64,000 nt of DNA from Tetzosporium hominis (GCF_002265435.1 NZ_NOKQ01000276.1:1-64000), one strand, 5' to 3'. Counted from the first letter of the stretch, positions 1-8,849 are shown. Notes: a model not told the origin generated them from the letters alone. Numbers and translations are program-made.

Positions 1-73
1 GGTAGATAGGTTCGGGGTGGAAGCACGGCGACGTGTGGAGCTGACGAATACTAATCGATCGAGGACTTAACCA
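1..73 (+). rRNA. rrl: 23S rRNA, 3' end (partial)
   Basis: The window opens inside the last helix region of 23S rRNA; the sequence ending in GAGGACTTAACC is the conserved bacillar 3' terminus. The gene continues to the left of the window. It is followed by a 5S gene and a tRNA cluster on the same strand, the normal rrn operon order. Confidence 0.93.
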
Positions 74-310
74 AAAACGAAAAGTGAAGTGACCTGCGCA
101 AGAAACTCCGAGTGAATCGGACGTGCACAAGAAGACGTTCTTCGTCTTATTGGGTATGGCCGATTTGGGAGCGTGTTTCTAGGTCACGGAACTCGACACA
201 AATCAATGGAGTTCTATCCAGTTTTGAGAGAACAAAAATTATTGAAAAAACACTTGTAATACCGGGTGGGTTTGATATAATAAACCATGTCTTTCAAACT
301 TAATAAGCCA
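74..310 (+). other. 23S-5S internal transcribed spacer
   Basis: About 237 bp between 23S and 5S. No tRNA or credible coding sequence is seen; short inverted segments near 130-150 may belong to rRNA processing stems. Open frames across it have no ribosome binding site. Confidence 0.8.
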
Positions 311-427
311 GTCTAGTGATGATGGCGAAGAGGTCACACCCGTTCCCATACCGAACACGGAAGTTAAGCTCTTCAGCGCCGATGGTAGTTGGGGGTCTCC
401 CCCTGTGAGAGTAGGACGTCGCTAGGC
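311..427 (+). rRNA. rrf: 5S rRNA
   Basis: A 117-nt segment with the conserved 5S core (CCCATACCGAACACGG at about 344-359), flanked by complementary ends. It lies directly before a tRNA-Val gene. Confidence 0.95.
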
Positions 428-430
428 AAT

Positions 431-506
431 GGAGGATTAGCTCAGCTGGGAGAGCACCTGCCTTACAAGCAGGGGGTCGGCGGTTCGATCCCGTCATCCT
501 CCACCA
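431..506 (+). tRNA. tRNA-Val (TAC)
   Basis: Complete cloverleaf with anticodon loop CTTACAA and encoded CCA. First gene of a 20-tRNA operon following the rRNA genes. Confidence 0.97.
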
Positions 507-525
507 TTTATTTTTCTCTTGAAGT

Positions 526-601
<76 letters not shown>

Positions 602-608
602 CTATAGA

Positions 609-684
609 GAGCCATTAGCTCAGTTGGTAGAGCATCTGACTTTTAATCAGAGGGTCGAAGGTTCGAGTCCTTCATGGCTCACCA
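609..684 (+). tRNA. tRNA-Lys (TTT)
   Basis: Cloverleaf with anticodon TTT (loop CTTTTAA), encoded CCA. Confidence 0.97.
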
Positions 685-697
685 TTTATATGAACAT

Positions 698-782
698 GCG
701 GGTGTGGCGGAACTGGCAGACGCACTAGACTTAGGATCTAGCGCCGCAAGGCGTGGGGGTTCGACTCCCTTCACCCGCACCA
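698..782 (+). tRNA. tRNA-Leu (TAG)
   Basis: Class II tRNA (85 nt, long variable arm), anticodon TAG, encoded CCA. Confidence 0.97.
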
Positions 783-805
783 TTTTCATATAACATCTAT
801 ACCAT

Positions 806-880
806 GCGGAAGTAGTTCAGTGGTAGAACACCACCTTGCCAAGGTGGGGGTCGCGAGTTCGAACCTCGTCTTCCGCTCCA
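806..880 (+). tRNA. tRNA-Gly (GCC)
   Basis: 75-nt cloverleaf, anticodon GCC, U73 as usual for Gly, encoded CCA. Confidence 0.97.
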
Positions 881-898
881 TTATTTTGTAATGCCCCT

Positions 899-987
899 GC
901 CGGGGTGGCGGAACTGGCAGACGCACAGGACTTAAAATCCTGCGGTAGGTGACTACCGTACCGGTTCGATTCCGGTCCTCGGCACCA
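899..987 (+). tRNA. tRNA-Leu (TAA)
   Basis: Class II tRNA (89 nt), anticodon TAA (loop CTTAAAA), encoded CCA. Confidence 0.97.
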
Positions 988-1004
988 CTTATACATAAAA
1001 AAAT

Positions 1005-1081
<77 letters not shown>

Positions 1082-1086
1082 TAATA

Positions 1087-1163
1087 CGAGAAGTAGCTCA
1101 GCTTGGTAGAGCACTTGGTTTGGGACCAAGGGGTCGCAGGTTCGAATCCTGTCTTCTCGACCA
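1087..1163 (+). tRNA. tRNA-Pro (TGG)
   Basis: 77-nt cloverleaf, anticodon TGG, encoded CCA; only 5 nt after tRNA-Arg. Confidence 0.97.
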
Positions 1164-1173
1164 TTTACAAATT

Positions 1174-1249
1174 GGGGCCTTAGCTCAGCTGGGAGAGCGC
1201 CTGCCTTGCACGCAGGAGGTCAGCGGTTCGATCCCGCTAGGCTCCACCA
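1174..1249 (+). tRNA. tRNA-Ala (TGC)
   Basis: 76-nt cloverleaf, anticodon TGC, encoded CCA. Confidence 0.97.
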
Positions 1250-1270
1250 ATTTAATCTTATACTTATTAT

Positions 1271-1344
1271 GGCGGCCTAGCTCAGCTGGCTAGAGCGTAC
1301 GGTTCATACCCGTGAGGTCGGGGGTTCGATCCCCTCGGCCGCCA
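1271..1344 (+). tRNA. tRNA-Met (CAT), elongator
   Basis: Anticodon CAT with a fully paired acceptor stem (GGCGGCC/GGCCGCC), resembling the first CAT tRNA of the B. subtilis rrnB cluster. No CCA is encoded (the sequence continues ATCTTAA), so CCA must be added enzymatically. Confidence 0.92.
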
Positions 1345-1350
1345 TCTTAA

Positions 1351-1427
1351 GGACCTTTAGCTCAGTTGGTTAGAGCAGACGGCTCATAACCGTCCGGTCG
1401 CAGGTTCGAGTCCTGCAAGGTCCACCA
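1351..1427 (+). tRNA. tRNA-Ile2 (CAT, lysidine type)
   Basis: Anticodon CAT but sequence and cluster position match the Bacillus tRNA that is modified to lysidine-34 by TilS and reads AUA. Encoded CCA. The Ile identity rests on similarity and position. Confidence 0.85.
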
Positions 1428-1442
1428 GTATAGTCATACAGC

Positions 1443-1535
1443 GGAGGTATACCCAAGTCCGGCTGAAGGGATCGGTCTTGAAAACCGACAGGCGGGTCAA
1501 ACCGCGCGGGGGTTCGAATCCCTCTACCTCCTCCA
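1443..1535 (+). tRNA. tRNA-Ser (TGA)
   Basis: Class II tRNA (93 nt), anticodon TGA, encoded CCA. The acceptor stem GGAGGTA/TACCTCC leaves U at discriminator position 73, whereas tRNA-Ser(GCT) in this cluster has G73. Confidence 0.95.
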
Positions 1536-1564
1536 TTTTTTCTTAAAGAATTTCATAGTATTGT

Positions 1565-1643
<79 letters not shown>

Positions 1644-1719
1644 GGTCCCGTGGTGTAGCGGTTAACATGCCTGCCTGTCACGCAGGAGATCGCGGGTTCG
1701 ATTCCCGTCGGGACCGCCA
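1644..1719 (+). tRNA. tRNA-Asp (GTC)
   Basis: 76-nt cloverleaf, anticodon GTC, encoded CCA; 2 nt after tRNA-fMet. Confidence 0.97.
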
Positions 1720-1746
1720 TTTTTTTTAAAAAAAGAATACATAATC

Positions 1747-1822
1747 GGCTCAGTAGCTCAGTTGGTAGAGCAAAGGACTGAAAATCCTTGTGTCGGCGGT
1801 TCGATTCCGTCCTGAGCCACCA
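1747..1822 (+). tRNA. tRNA-Phe (GAA)
   Basis: Cloverleaf with anticodon GAA, encoded CCA. In B. subtilis rrnB a tRNA-His follows here; in this window tRNA-Gly follows after 3 nt. Confidence 0.97.
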
Positions 1823-1825
1823 TTT

Positions 1826-1899
1826 GCGGGTGTAGTTTAGTGGTAAAACCCCAGCCTTCCAAGCTGGTGATGAGGGTTCGATTCCCTTCACCCGCTCCA
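1826..1899 (+). tRNA. tRNA-Gly (TCC)
   Basis: 74-nt cloverleaf, anticodon TCC, U73, encoded CCA. Confidence 0.97.
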
Positions 1900-1902
1900 A
1901 AT

Positions 1903-1979
<77 letters not shown>

Positions 1980-1986
1980 TGTGTAT

Positions 1987-2062
1987 TCCGAAGTAGCTCA
2001 GTTGGTAGAGCATCCGGCTGTTAACCGGCAGGTCGCAGGTTCGAGTCCTGCCTTCGGAGCCA
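1987..2062 (+). tRNA. tRNA-Asn (GTT)
   Basis: 76-nt cloverleaf, anticodon GTT, encoded CCA. Confidence 0.97.
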
Positions 2063-2067
2063 TTGAT

Positions 2068-2158
2068 GGGGAAGTACTCAAGTGGCTGAAGAGGCGCCCC
2101 TGCTAAGGGTGTAGGTCGGGCAACCGGCGCGAGGGTTCAAATCCCTCCTTCTCCGCCA
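2068..2158 (+). tRNA. tRNA-Ser (GCT)
   Basis: Class II tRNA (91 nt), anticodon GCT, G73, encoded CCA. Confidence 0.97.
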
Positions 2159-2167
2159 TCATGCATT

Positions 2168-2239
2168 GGCCCCTTGGTCAAGCGGTTAAGACACCGCCCT
2201 TTCACGGCGGTAACACGGGTTCGAATCCCGTAGGGGTCA
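2168..2239 (+). tRNA. tRNA-Glu (TTC)
   Basis: 72-nt cloverleaf, anticodon TTC, A73, no encoded CCA. Last gene of the cluster; a terminator begins within 10 nt. Confidence 0.95.
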
Positions 2240-2245
2240 TCGCAA

Positions 2246-2283
2246 AACACGTTCTTCGATCTTCGAAGAACGTGTTTTTTTGT
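2246..2283 (+). terminator. terminator of the rRNA-tRNA operon
   Basis: A 13-bp perfect stem (AACACGTTCTTCG with its complement) and a 5-nt loop, followed by a run of seven T. Confidence 0.93.
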
Positions 2284-2314
2284 ATATTAAAATAGGCTAT
2301 TAAGACACTAAATG

Positions 2315-2339
2315 GGGGTTCGCTATAATGGCGAACCCC
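2315..2339 (-). terminator. hairpin downstream of amtB
   Basis: Perfect 9-bp inverted repeat (GGGGTTCGC / GCGAACCCC) 7 nt past the amtB stop. No strong T tract on either side, so it may act as a 3' stabilising hairpin or weak terminator. Confidence 0.5.
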
Positions 2340-2346
2340 TTAAGTC

Positions 2347-3621
2347 TTACGTATACGATTTTCCTAGTTCCGTTAATCGTTGAGCAAATGGTTCTGTTCG
2401 ATCGAAAGCAGCACCGTATGTCTCGCGGACCTCATAAGCACTTGTTCCGTGCTCTACATAATCAAGTCCTGTCATTTCTTCTTCTTCCGATACTCGTATA
2501 CCAATAGTCACTTTCGTGATATAGACCACTGCGAATGAAGTGCTAGCCACCCACAGAATGACAGCTACAATCCCGATGGCTTGTATGCCAAGTAATTGGA
2601 TGCTCCCTGTCGTAAATAGACCGGCAGACGTATCGAATAGTCCTACAGCAAGCGTTCCCCAAACTCCTATAATTCCGTGAACTGTGATCGCACCAACTGG
2701 GTCATCTACACGAAGCTTCGCATCCAATAGTCGAATTCCTTCAGTCATAACAATACCTGCAATAAATCCAATAGCAATGGCAGAAGGGAGGGAGACATTT
2801 GCTGCACCAGCAGTGATTCCTACCAACCCGCTTAAAGCTCCGTTTAAAGTTAGAGAAGCATCAATTTGACGGTACCGTAACTTTGTATAAAGGGCAGTGG
2901 ACACTACACCAGCAGAAGCTGCTAAAAGAGTATTTGTAATAATCGAAGGAACGGTTTCGGGATCCGCAGCTAACGTACTGGCTCCGTTAAATCCGAACCA
3001 ACCTAACCAAAGGATGAATACGCCAAGCGCACCTAGAGGAATGCTATGACCTGGGATGACATTTACTTTTTTCCCAGTGTACTTTCCAATGCGAGGCCCG
3101 AGTAATGCTGCAGCTACTAAAGCCCCTACAGCTCCTGTTAAATGGACTACAGTGGAACCTGCAAAATCAATAAAGCCTAACTGCGACAACCAGCCTCCAG
3201 CCCATACCCAGTGACCTACTACAGGGTAAATTACTGTCACGACTACTATGGTCAAAATAAAGTACGCAGAGAGCTTCATACGTTCTGCTACGGCTCCTGA
3301 GATGATGGTAGCCGATGTAGCGGCAAATACCGCTTGGAAGACGAAGAATGCGATGTCATCTACGCCGAACAATGCGAATCCTGAAGTTCCAATAATGCCT
3401 TGGAAGGACTCCCCGAACATCAACGCATACCCAACTACAAAATAAAGAATAGAAGCAATAGATACCGTGATAAAGTTCTTCATTAAAATGTTCACGGTGT
3501 TTTTAGATCGAGTGAAGCCTGATTCGACCATTGCAAAACCAGCATGCATAAAGAAGACAAGGATAGTACCAATGATGATCCAGAGCATATTGATAGATGA
3601 AAGTAAAAGTTCGTTTGTCAT
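2347..3621 (-). CDS. amtB: ammonium transporter AmtB/NrgA
   Basis: Predicted ammonium channel of the Amt/Mep/Rh family, 424 residues with about 11 hydrophobic segments and an outside N-terminus, acting in the cytoplasmic membrane. The family signature around residues 150-200 (HLTGAVGALVAA, IPLGALGVFILWLGWFGFN) is intact, including the His and Gly residues of the pore region. The gene lies 12 bp behind glnK on the same strand, so both are probably cotranscribed and the PII protein can gate the channel. B. subtilis has the reverse order (nrgA then nrgB); the order here is the one common in proteobacteria. Nitrogen control is expected from the GlnR/TnrA boxes before glnK. Confidence 0.95.
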   Translation of the reverse strand: MTNELLLSSINMLWIIIGTILVFFMHAGFAMVESGFTRSKNTVNILMKNFITVSIASILYFVVGYALMFGESFQGIIGTSGFALFGVDDIAFFVFQAVFAATSATIISGAVAERMKLSAYFILTIVVVTVIYPVVGHWVWAGGWLSQLGFIDFAGSTVVHLTGAVGALVAAALLGPRIGKYTGKKVNVIPGHSIPLGALGVFILWLGWFGFNGASTLAADPETVPSIITNTLLAASAGVVSTALYTKLRYRQIDASLTLNGALSGLVGITAGAANVSLPSAIAIGFIAGIVMTEGIRLLDAKLRVDDPVGAITVHGIIGVWGTLAVGLFDTSAGLFTTGSIQLLGIQAIGIVAVILWVASTSFAVVYITKVTIGIRVSEEEEMTGLDYVEHGTSAYEVRETYGAAFDRTEPFAQRLTELGKSYT

Positions 3622-3633
3622 TCGGTTTCCTCC

Positions 3634-3975
3634 TTAGTGTACAGCGATAGCGCCGGTTTCTTTTGTTCGAATACGAATAGCTTCTTCTACAGGTATAATG
3701 AAAATTTTACCGTCTCCTACTTTTCCAGTTGAAGCCGTCTCCAAAATCAGATCAGTAAGAGCTGCCACCTCAGAATCATCGACGACCATTTCAATCTTCA
3801 ATTTCGTATGAAACTCCATTTCGTATTTATTGCCTCGAAACAGTCCAGTACGACCCTCTTGCTTTCCGATACCTGCTACTTCACTCACACTAAATCCATC
3901 AATTCCATGTAGAGCCAAAGCTTGACGAATAGTAGGAAAGACATCAGGACGGACGATTGCTTCAATTTTTTTCAT
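3634..3975 (-). CDS. glnK: PII nitrogen regulator GlnK
   Basis: Small trimeric PII signalling protein, 113 residues, which senses 2-oxoglutarate and ATP/ADP and binds AmtB. The start is the ATG at 3975, preceded by GGAGGTG six nt upstream; a longer frame would reach 4038 but has no binding site and would swallow the promoter. The T-loop (residues about 37-55) carries a tyrosine at position 51 (RGNKY), the uridylylation site of enteric PII, which B. subtilis GlnK lacks. The B-loop TGKVGDGK (83-90) is intact. The gene precedes amtB and has two GlnR/TnrA-type sites in its promoter region. Confidence 0.94.
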   Translation of the reverse strand: MKKIEAIVRPDVFPTIRQALALHGIDGFSVSEVAGIGKQEGRTGLFRGNKYEMEFHTKLKIEMVVDDSEVAALTDLILETASTGKVGDGKIFIIPVEEAIRIRTKETGAIAVH

Positions 3976-3989
3976 GGTAGCACCTCCAA

Positions 3990-4006
3990 TGTTAGAATAT
4001 ATAACA
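3990..4006 (-). promoter_or_regulatory. GlnR/TnrA-type box 1 (start-site proximal)
   Basis: TGTTA-N7-TAACA matches the GlnR/TnrA consensus TGTNA-N7-TNACA exactly. It overlaps the end of the glnK -10 and the predicted start site and lies only 2 bp from the ribosome binding site, a position that suggests repression. Confidence 0.75.
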
Positions 4007-4034
4007 TCATAAATCGTATTTTCAGAAAAATCAA
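4006..4034 (-). promoter_or_regulatory. glnK-amtB promoter
   Basis: On the minus strand TTGATT (4034-4029), a 17-nt spacer and TATGAT (4011-4006), a good sigma-A match. It lies between two GlnR/TnrA boxes. Confidence 0.75.
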
Positions 4035-4051
4035 CCATTATTTTTATTTGA

Positions 4052-4068
4052 TGTTATAAAAGCTTACA
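4052..4068. promoter_or_regulatory. GlnR/TnrA-type box 2 (upstream)
   Basis: TGTTA-N7-TTACA, again an exact consensus match. It is centred about 60 bp upstream of the predicted glnK start, 62 bp from box 1, in the region shared with divergent menF. Probable activation site. Confidence 0.75.
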
Positions 4069-4172
4069 TTTAAGAATCCTCTAAGAATTTTATAAGTCTA
4101 AAGTGTGCGTGCTTTCCGTGAAAGGAGTAAAATAAATGTAGTGTGAAGTGTAAAGTCACGGAGGTTTAACAA

Positions 4173-5534
4173 ATGGCAAAACAAGTGCATTCTACAACAA
4201 GAACGGAATATCTCTATACAGAAACAATTGATTCAGAGGGCATCTCTCCAATTGCGTTTTTTGAAGCTGGGGAAAGGCTTTACGAAGGGCAACGCCTATT
4301 TTGGCAAAATCGAGAAAAGACCCATACGATTGTAGGACTCGGACATGCTGTCGTATTGAAGTCGAGCGATGACAATCGAATAGCTACCATCCAATCTGAA
4401 TGGAATCGCTTAAAACAAGTCGTAGTGAAAGAGAAAATGGATCAAGCACCTATTTTATTTGGTGGATTTTCATTTGATCCACTCCATGTAGTCACAGGGG
4501 AGTGGGCGGCTTTTTCTGCTGCGTTTTTTGTTGTTCCTCAGTTCCAACTTGAAATTAAAAATGAATCTATCAAATTGTCCATCAACTGTTTGTCAGAGCG
4601 GTCGGATATGTCGAGCCGCTTTGATCAATTACGAACAGAGCGTGACCGACTTCTGCATATGGCACAAGTCCAAGAACGTCCTTTATTTGAAAAAGCAAAC
4701 GTAATTGAAAAAGTGGAACGTAATGTCCCTGACTATTTAGCTGCTGTTCGTTCCGTTAAAAAAGAAATTGCCTCTGGGAAAGTAGATAAAGTAGTAATTT
4801 CAAGGTCTATCGAACTCGACTTTGAAGAACCGGTCTCTTCTGGAGCTGCGCTCTATTATGCTCTTCAAGAGCAGCCGGAAAGCTATATTTTTGTTCTGGA
4901 GAATGGCAGTTCCACTTTCTTAGGTGCGACACCTGAACGTCTCATTCGAAAAGAACAAGGAACTGTGTACTCAGCAGGGGTTGCGGGGTCAGTTCGTCGA
5001 GGTAAAGATGTTGGTGAAGATCAACGCTTAGGGACGGCGCTACTAACAGACGAAAAGAATTTAGAAGAACATGAGTTTGTTGTTTCTATGATTCGTGATG
5101 TGATTGAACCATTGTGCAAAGATGTCACAATTCCAAATCATCCAAAGCTCTTAAAGGTCCGTGATATCCAGCATCTCTTTACTCCGATTCAAGGGCAGGC
5201 GGCTCCTGGAATGGACTTGTTCTCGTTTGTCGATGCTCTTCACCCCACTCCTGCACTAGGTGGAACACCAAGAAAAGAAGCGGTGCAATTGATTCGAGAA
5301 CTAGAACAAATGGACCGGGGGTATTACGCTGCACCTATCGGATTTGTAGATGCGGAAGACAACGGAGAGTTTGCTGTTGGCATTCGGTCAGCGCTTCTTC
5401 GAGGAGGAAAAGCGCTGCTTTATGCTGGAGGAGGAATTGTATCTGAGTCTGAGCCGCTAGCAGAGCTAGAAGAGACGAATGTCAAATTCCGTCCGATGCT
5501 TCGTGTGCTAGGGGGACATCGCAATGACTTATAA
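4173..5534 (+). CDS. menF: isochorismate synthase MenF
   Basis: Converts chorismate to isochorismate, the first step of menaquinone synthesis. 453 residues; the C-terminal two thirds hold the chorismate-binding fold with the family segments DKVVISRS, GATPERL, AGSVRRG, HEFVVSMI and HPTPALGG. The start ATG has CGGAGG 7 nt upstream. It overlaps menD by 11 bp (5524-5534), so translation of the two is likely coupled. The gene is divergent from glnK; a clear sigma-A promoter for it was not found, only a TAAAAT near 4129. Confidence 0.95.
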   Translation: MAKQVHSTTRTEYLYTETIDSEGISPIAFFEAGERLYEGQRLFWQNREKTHTIVGLGHAVVLKSSDDNRIATIQSEWNRLKQVVVKEKMDQAPILFGGFSFDPLHVVTGEWAAFSAAFFVVPQFQLEIKNESIKLSINCLSERSDMSSRFDQLRTERDRLLHMAQVQERPLFEKANVIEKVERNVPDYLAAVRSVKKEIASGKVDKVVISRSIELDFEEPVSSGAALYYALQEQPESYIFVLENGSSTFLGATPERLIRKEQGTVYSAGVAGSVRRGKDVGEDQRLGTALLTDEKNLEEHEFVVSMIRDVIEPLCKDVTIPNHPKLLKVRDIQHLFTPIQGQAAPGMDLFSFVDALHPTPALGGTPRKEAVQLIRELEQMDRGYYAAPIGFVDAEDNGEFAVGIRSALLRGGKALLYAGGGIVSESEPLAELEETNVKFRPMLRVLGGHRNDL

Positions 5535-7236
5535 GCAAACATTGACTCGCTATGTGCGGTCATTTTTATCTGGTCTGAAAGACTACGGAGTCGAGCATGT
5601 CGTTATAAGTCCTGGATCTCGTTCGACACCACTAGCCTATGGTGTAGTATCCGATCCAGATTTTAAAGTGTCTATTCAAGTAGACGAGCGTTCTGCTGGG
5701 TTTTACGCTTTGGGACTTGCTAAAGCTTCAGAAAAGCCGGTAGTTCTTGTGTGTACATCCGGTTCTGCCGCAGCAAACTATTTCCCAGCAATTGTAGAGG
5801 CTTATTACGCTCGAATCCCTTTACTTGTTGTGACAGCAGACCGCCCTCACGAGCTAAGACAAGTAGGAGCACCTCAAACTATCGATCAAGTGAAATTATA
5901 TGGGGACCATGTGAAATGGACGTTCGATTATCCTTTAGCGGATAGTTATGAAGCTACAGAACCATTTGTTTACCAACAGACGGTTCGTGTGGTCGCAGAA
6001 TCGATGCAGGCACCTAAAGGACCTGTCCACGTAAACATGCCGTTCCGCGAGCCATTACTTATTGATTTAGAGGTAAAACCAGATAAAAGAAATCCAAAGA
6101 CAATTCGCTTCCCTGAACAGCGTCTGTCTGAACAAGACAAAGAAGAGTTGACCAGTCTTCTTCATGACTCTCACCGTGGCATTGTTATCGTTGGAGAGTT
6201 TACTTCAACAGACCGAAACGCAGTAGAAGATTTTTTAACAAGACTCGGTTGGCCGGTCCTTTGCGACCCGCTCTCGAATTTAAGAACGACTAAAAACAAT
6301 CTATTGCACCAGCTACTCATTGAAAATTACGATGGGATGTTGAAGAACAAGGCATGTTATGAGGCTTTAAAACCCGATGCTGTCATTCGAATAGGAGCAC
6401 AGCCTGTCTCAAAATTCTTAGGAATCTTTTTAAAAGAGAGTGCGCCTCGAGCGGTCGTCTCTATAGATTCTGCAGCGCGCTTTCGCGATTCACTTGGACT
6501 CACAACAGAGCTTGTTATAGGGGATGCTGCTGCACTTCAGGAGATAGAAGTGACTCAAGCTTCCGAGCATCAAACCATCACGAAATGGAGCAGTTGGAAT
6601 CAACAAGTTCGTGATTTGATTACTCTATATAAAGAACAGCAGGCTGATGAAGGGGCTTATGTAGCGACTCTTTTAGATTACCTACCTGAGGATACCTTAC
6701 TTTTTGCTAGTAGCAGCATGCCAATTCGGGATGTCGATACGTTCTTGCAAGCGAAGCCGAGTGGTGTTCAGGTACTTGCCAATAGAGGAACGAATGGTAT
6801 CGACGGTGTAGCATCGACAGCTCTTGGAGCACAAAAAGCAACTCAGCGACCACTCGTTTTATTGATTGGAGACTTGGCGATGTTACATGATGCAAATGCT
6901 CTTCTACTCAGCCGCTATCAGCACGTCGAAGGGACATTTGTTGTTATGAACAATGATGGGGGAGGCATCTTCTCCTATCTGCCACAAGCAACCATCCCAG
7001 ATCATTATGAAACGCTTTTTGGTACGGCAAGTGGTTTAAAATTTGACAAGCTTGCGGAAATGTACGGGCTTTCCTACAGTGCGGTGACCTCTAAAGAACA
7101 TCTTGCTGAACTCATCGCACAACCTACACAAGGGCTTCGGATTTTAGAAGTGATGACTCATCGTCCAACTAATACGGATGCTCACCGGGCGCTTTGGAAG
7201 CAAGTTGCAGAAAGTTGGAACTCGCATGACAGGTGA
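5524..7236 (+). CDS. menD: SEPHCHC synthase MenD
   Basis: Thiamine diphosphate enzyme (570 residues) that joins isochorismate and 2-oxoglutarate to 2-succinyl-5-enolpyruvyl-6-hydroxy-3-cyclohexene-1-carboxylate. The N-terminal segment SPGSRSTPLAY and the glutamate in the VDERSAGFYALG motif are typical; the C-terminal ThDP/Mg site is seen as LIGDLAMLHD followed by NNDGGGIF. Full family length. It starts inside menF and ends 11 bp inside menH, forming a tightly packed operon. Confidence 0.96.
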   Translation: MTYKQTLTRYVRSFLSGLKDYGVEHVVISPGSRSTPLAYGVVSDPDFKVSIQVDERSAGFYALGLAKASEKPVVLVCTSGSAAANYFPAIVEAYYARIPLLVVTADRPHELRQVGAPQTIDQVKLYGDHVKWTFDYPLADSYEATEPFVYQQTVRVVAESMQAPKGPVHVNMPFREPLLIDLEVKPDKRNPKTIRFPEQRLSEQDKEELTSLLHDSHRGIVIVGEFTSTDRNAVEDFLTRLGWPVLCDPLSNLRTTKNNLLHQLLIENYDGMLKNKACYEALKPDAVIRIGAQPVSKFLGIFLKESAPRAVVSIDSAARFRDSLGLTTELVIGDAAALQEIEVTQASEHQTITKWSSWNQQVRDLITLYKEQQADEGAYVATLLDYLPEDTLLFASSSMPIRDVDTFLQAKPSGVQVLANRGTNGIDGVASTALGAQKATQRPLVLLIGDLAMLHDANALLLSRYQHVEGTFVVMNNDGGGIFSYLPQATIPDHYETLFGTASGLKFDKLAEMYGLSYSAVTSKEHLAELIAQPTQGLRILEVMTHRPTNTDAHRALWKQVAESWNSHDR

Positions 7237-8017
7237 TGTGAATTTTCAACGATGGAACGCTAGTGGTACGGAACAAGTCATTATGCTCCATGGTTTCACA
7301 GGGTCTGAGTGTTCTTTTGAGTCTGTAATTCCGTATCTTTCATCTGAGATCGAGGTCATTGCGCCGTTACTTCCAGGTCATGGCAAAAAGCCTATGCTTT
7401 TAGAAGATTTGTCTATGGAATCGCAGATTGAATGGCTTCGGGAATTTATCACTCAAAACCATCTCGAAGACGCAGCACTCCTCGGCTATTCGATGGGGGG
7501 GCGCTTGGCGATTGGATATGCCATGACTTATCCCGTAAAGCAGCTGATTTTGGTGAGCGCCTCTCCAGGCATTCAAAGTCTCGATGAGCGAAAAATGCGT
7601 GCTGAAGCCGATAGGAAGCTAGCGGAGAGCATTCGTGAGAATGGAATAGAAGAGTTTGTATCCTACTGGGAGCAGATTCCTTTGTTCGCAACGCAACAAT
7701 CTCTGCCGGATGACGTCAAACGACGAGTTCGTAAAGAACGACTTCAGCATCAGCCACTACCGCTTTCTCAGAGCTTGGAGCAATTTAGTACGGGGAAGAT
7801 GCCGAGTTACTGGGAGAGGCTAGGAACTTATTCCGGACCTGTCACACTAATCGTTGGAGAGCAAGATACCAAATTCGTCGGTATTGGTGAAGCGATGCAT
7901 AAATTACTAAAACACTCGGAGCGTGTAGTGGTGCCTAATGCGGGCCATGCGATTCAAGTGGAAAATCCGAGAATCTTTGCTACAATAATAGAGGATGTAC
8001 TTTTAAGGAGGAACTAA
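7226..8017 (+). CDS. menH: SHCHC synthase MenH
   Basis: Alpha/beta hydrolase-fold lyase that removes pyruvate from SEPHCHC, 263 residues. The nucleophile elbow GYSMGG, the acid in VGEQD and the histidine in NAGHAIQ form the expected triad. The start at ATG 7226 overlaps the menD stop; an upstream in-frame ATG at 7178 lies deep inside menD and lacks a binding site. menB follows after 1 bp. Confidence 0.93.
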   Translation: MTGDVNFQRWNASGTEQVIMLHGFTGSECSFESVIPYLSSEIEVIAPLLPGHGKKPMLLEDLSMESQIEWLREFITQNHLEDAALLGYSMGGRLAIGYAMTYPVKQLILVSASPGIQSLDERKMRAEADRKLAESIRENGIEEFVSYWEQIPLFATQQSLPDDVKRRVRKERLQHQPLPLSQSLEQFSTGKMPSYWERLGTYSGPVTLIVGEQDTKFVGIGEAMHKLLKHSERVVVPNAGHAIQVENPRIFATIIEDVLLRRN

Positions 8018-8018
8018 C

Positions 8019-8837
8019 ATGACAAGAGAATGGAAATCACTCCGTACATACGAAGATATCAAGTATGAATTCTTCAACGGAATCGCAAAAATTACAATCA
8101 ACCGTCCGGAAGTGCGCAATGCATTTCGACCAAAGACGGTAAACGAATTGATCGACGCGTTCTCACGCGCTCGTGATAACAAAGATATCGGTGTGATCAT
8201 TTTAACTGGAGAAGGCGAGAAAGCTTTCTGTTCAGGTGGAGACCAGTCTGTGCGTGGCCACGGTGGTTACGTTGGAGACGACGAAATCCCACGTCTGAAC
8301 GTATTAGATCTTCAACGTCTGATTCGTGTTATTCCAAAACCAGTTGTAGCCATGGTTTCAGGATATGCCATCGGTGGTGGACACGTCCTTCATGTTGTAT
8401 GTGACCTGACTATTGCTGCTGACAATGCTCGTTTTGGTCAAACAGGTCCTCGCGTTGGTTCATTTGACGCTGGATACGGTTCTGGTTACTTGGCTCGTAT
8501 CGTTGGTCATAAGAAAGCACGTGAAATCTGGTACTTATGCCGTCAATACGACGCACAACAAGCACTGGATATGGGCCTAGTCAACACAGTGGTACCATAC
8601 GAGCAACTTGAAGACGAAACAGTAAAATGGTGTGAAGAGATGCTTGAGATGTCTCCGACAGCTCTACGTTTCTTGAAAGCAGCTATGAACGCAGACACAG
8701 ACGGTCTTGCGGGTCTTCAACAAATGGCTGGAGACGCTACACTTCTTTACTACACAACGGATGAGGCAAAAGAAGGTCGTGACGCTTTCAAAGAAAAGCG
8801 CAAGCCTGACTTCGGTCAATTCCCACGCTTCCCTTGA
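8019..8837 (+). CDS. menB: 1,4-dihydroxy-2-naphthoyl-CoA synthase MenB
   Basis: Crotonase-fold enzyme closing the naphthoate ring from o-succinylbenzoyl-CoA, 272 residues. Family motifs: [11 protein letters not shown] near residue 70, [21 protein letters not shown], and GSFDAGYGS carrying the catalytic aspartate region. GGAGG lies 7 nt before the ATG. Codon choice is visibly more biased than in menF-D-H, suggesting higher expression. A hairpin with a T-rich tail separates it from menE. Confidence 0.96.
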   Translation: MTREWKSLRTYEDIKYEFFNGIAKITINRPEVRNAFRPKTVNELIDAFSRARDNKDIGVIILTGEGEKAFCSGGDQSVRGHGGYVGDDEIPRLNVLDLQRLIRVIPKPVVAMVSGYAIGGGHVLHVVCDLTIAADNARFGQTGPRVGSFDAGYGSGYLARIVGHKKAREIWYLCRQYDAQQALDMGLVNTVVPYEQLEDETVKWCEEMLEMSPTALRFLKAAMNADTDGLAGLQQMAGDATLLYYTTDEAKEGRDAFKEKRKPDFGQFPRFP

Positions 8838-8849
8838 TTCAACACATCT

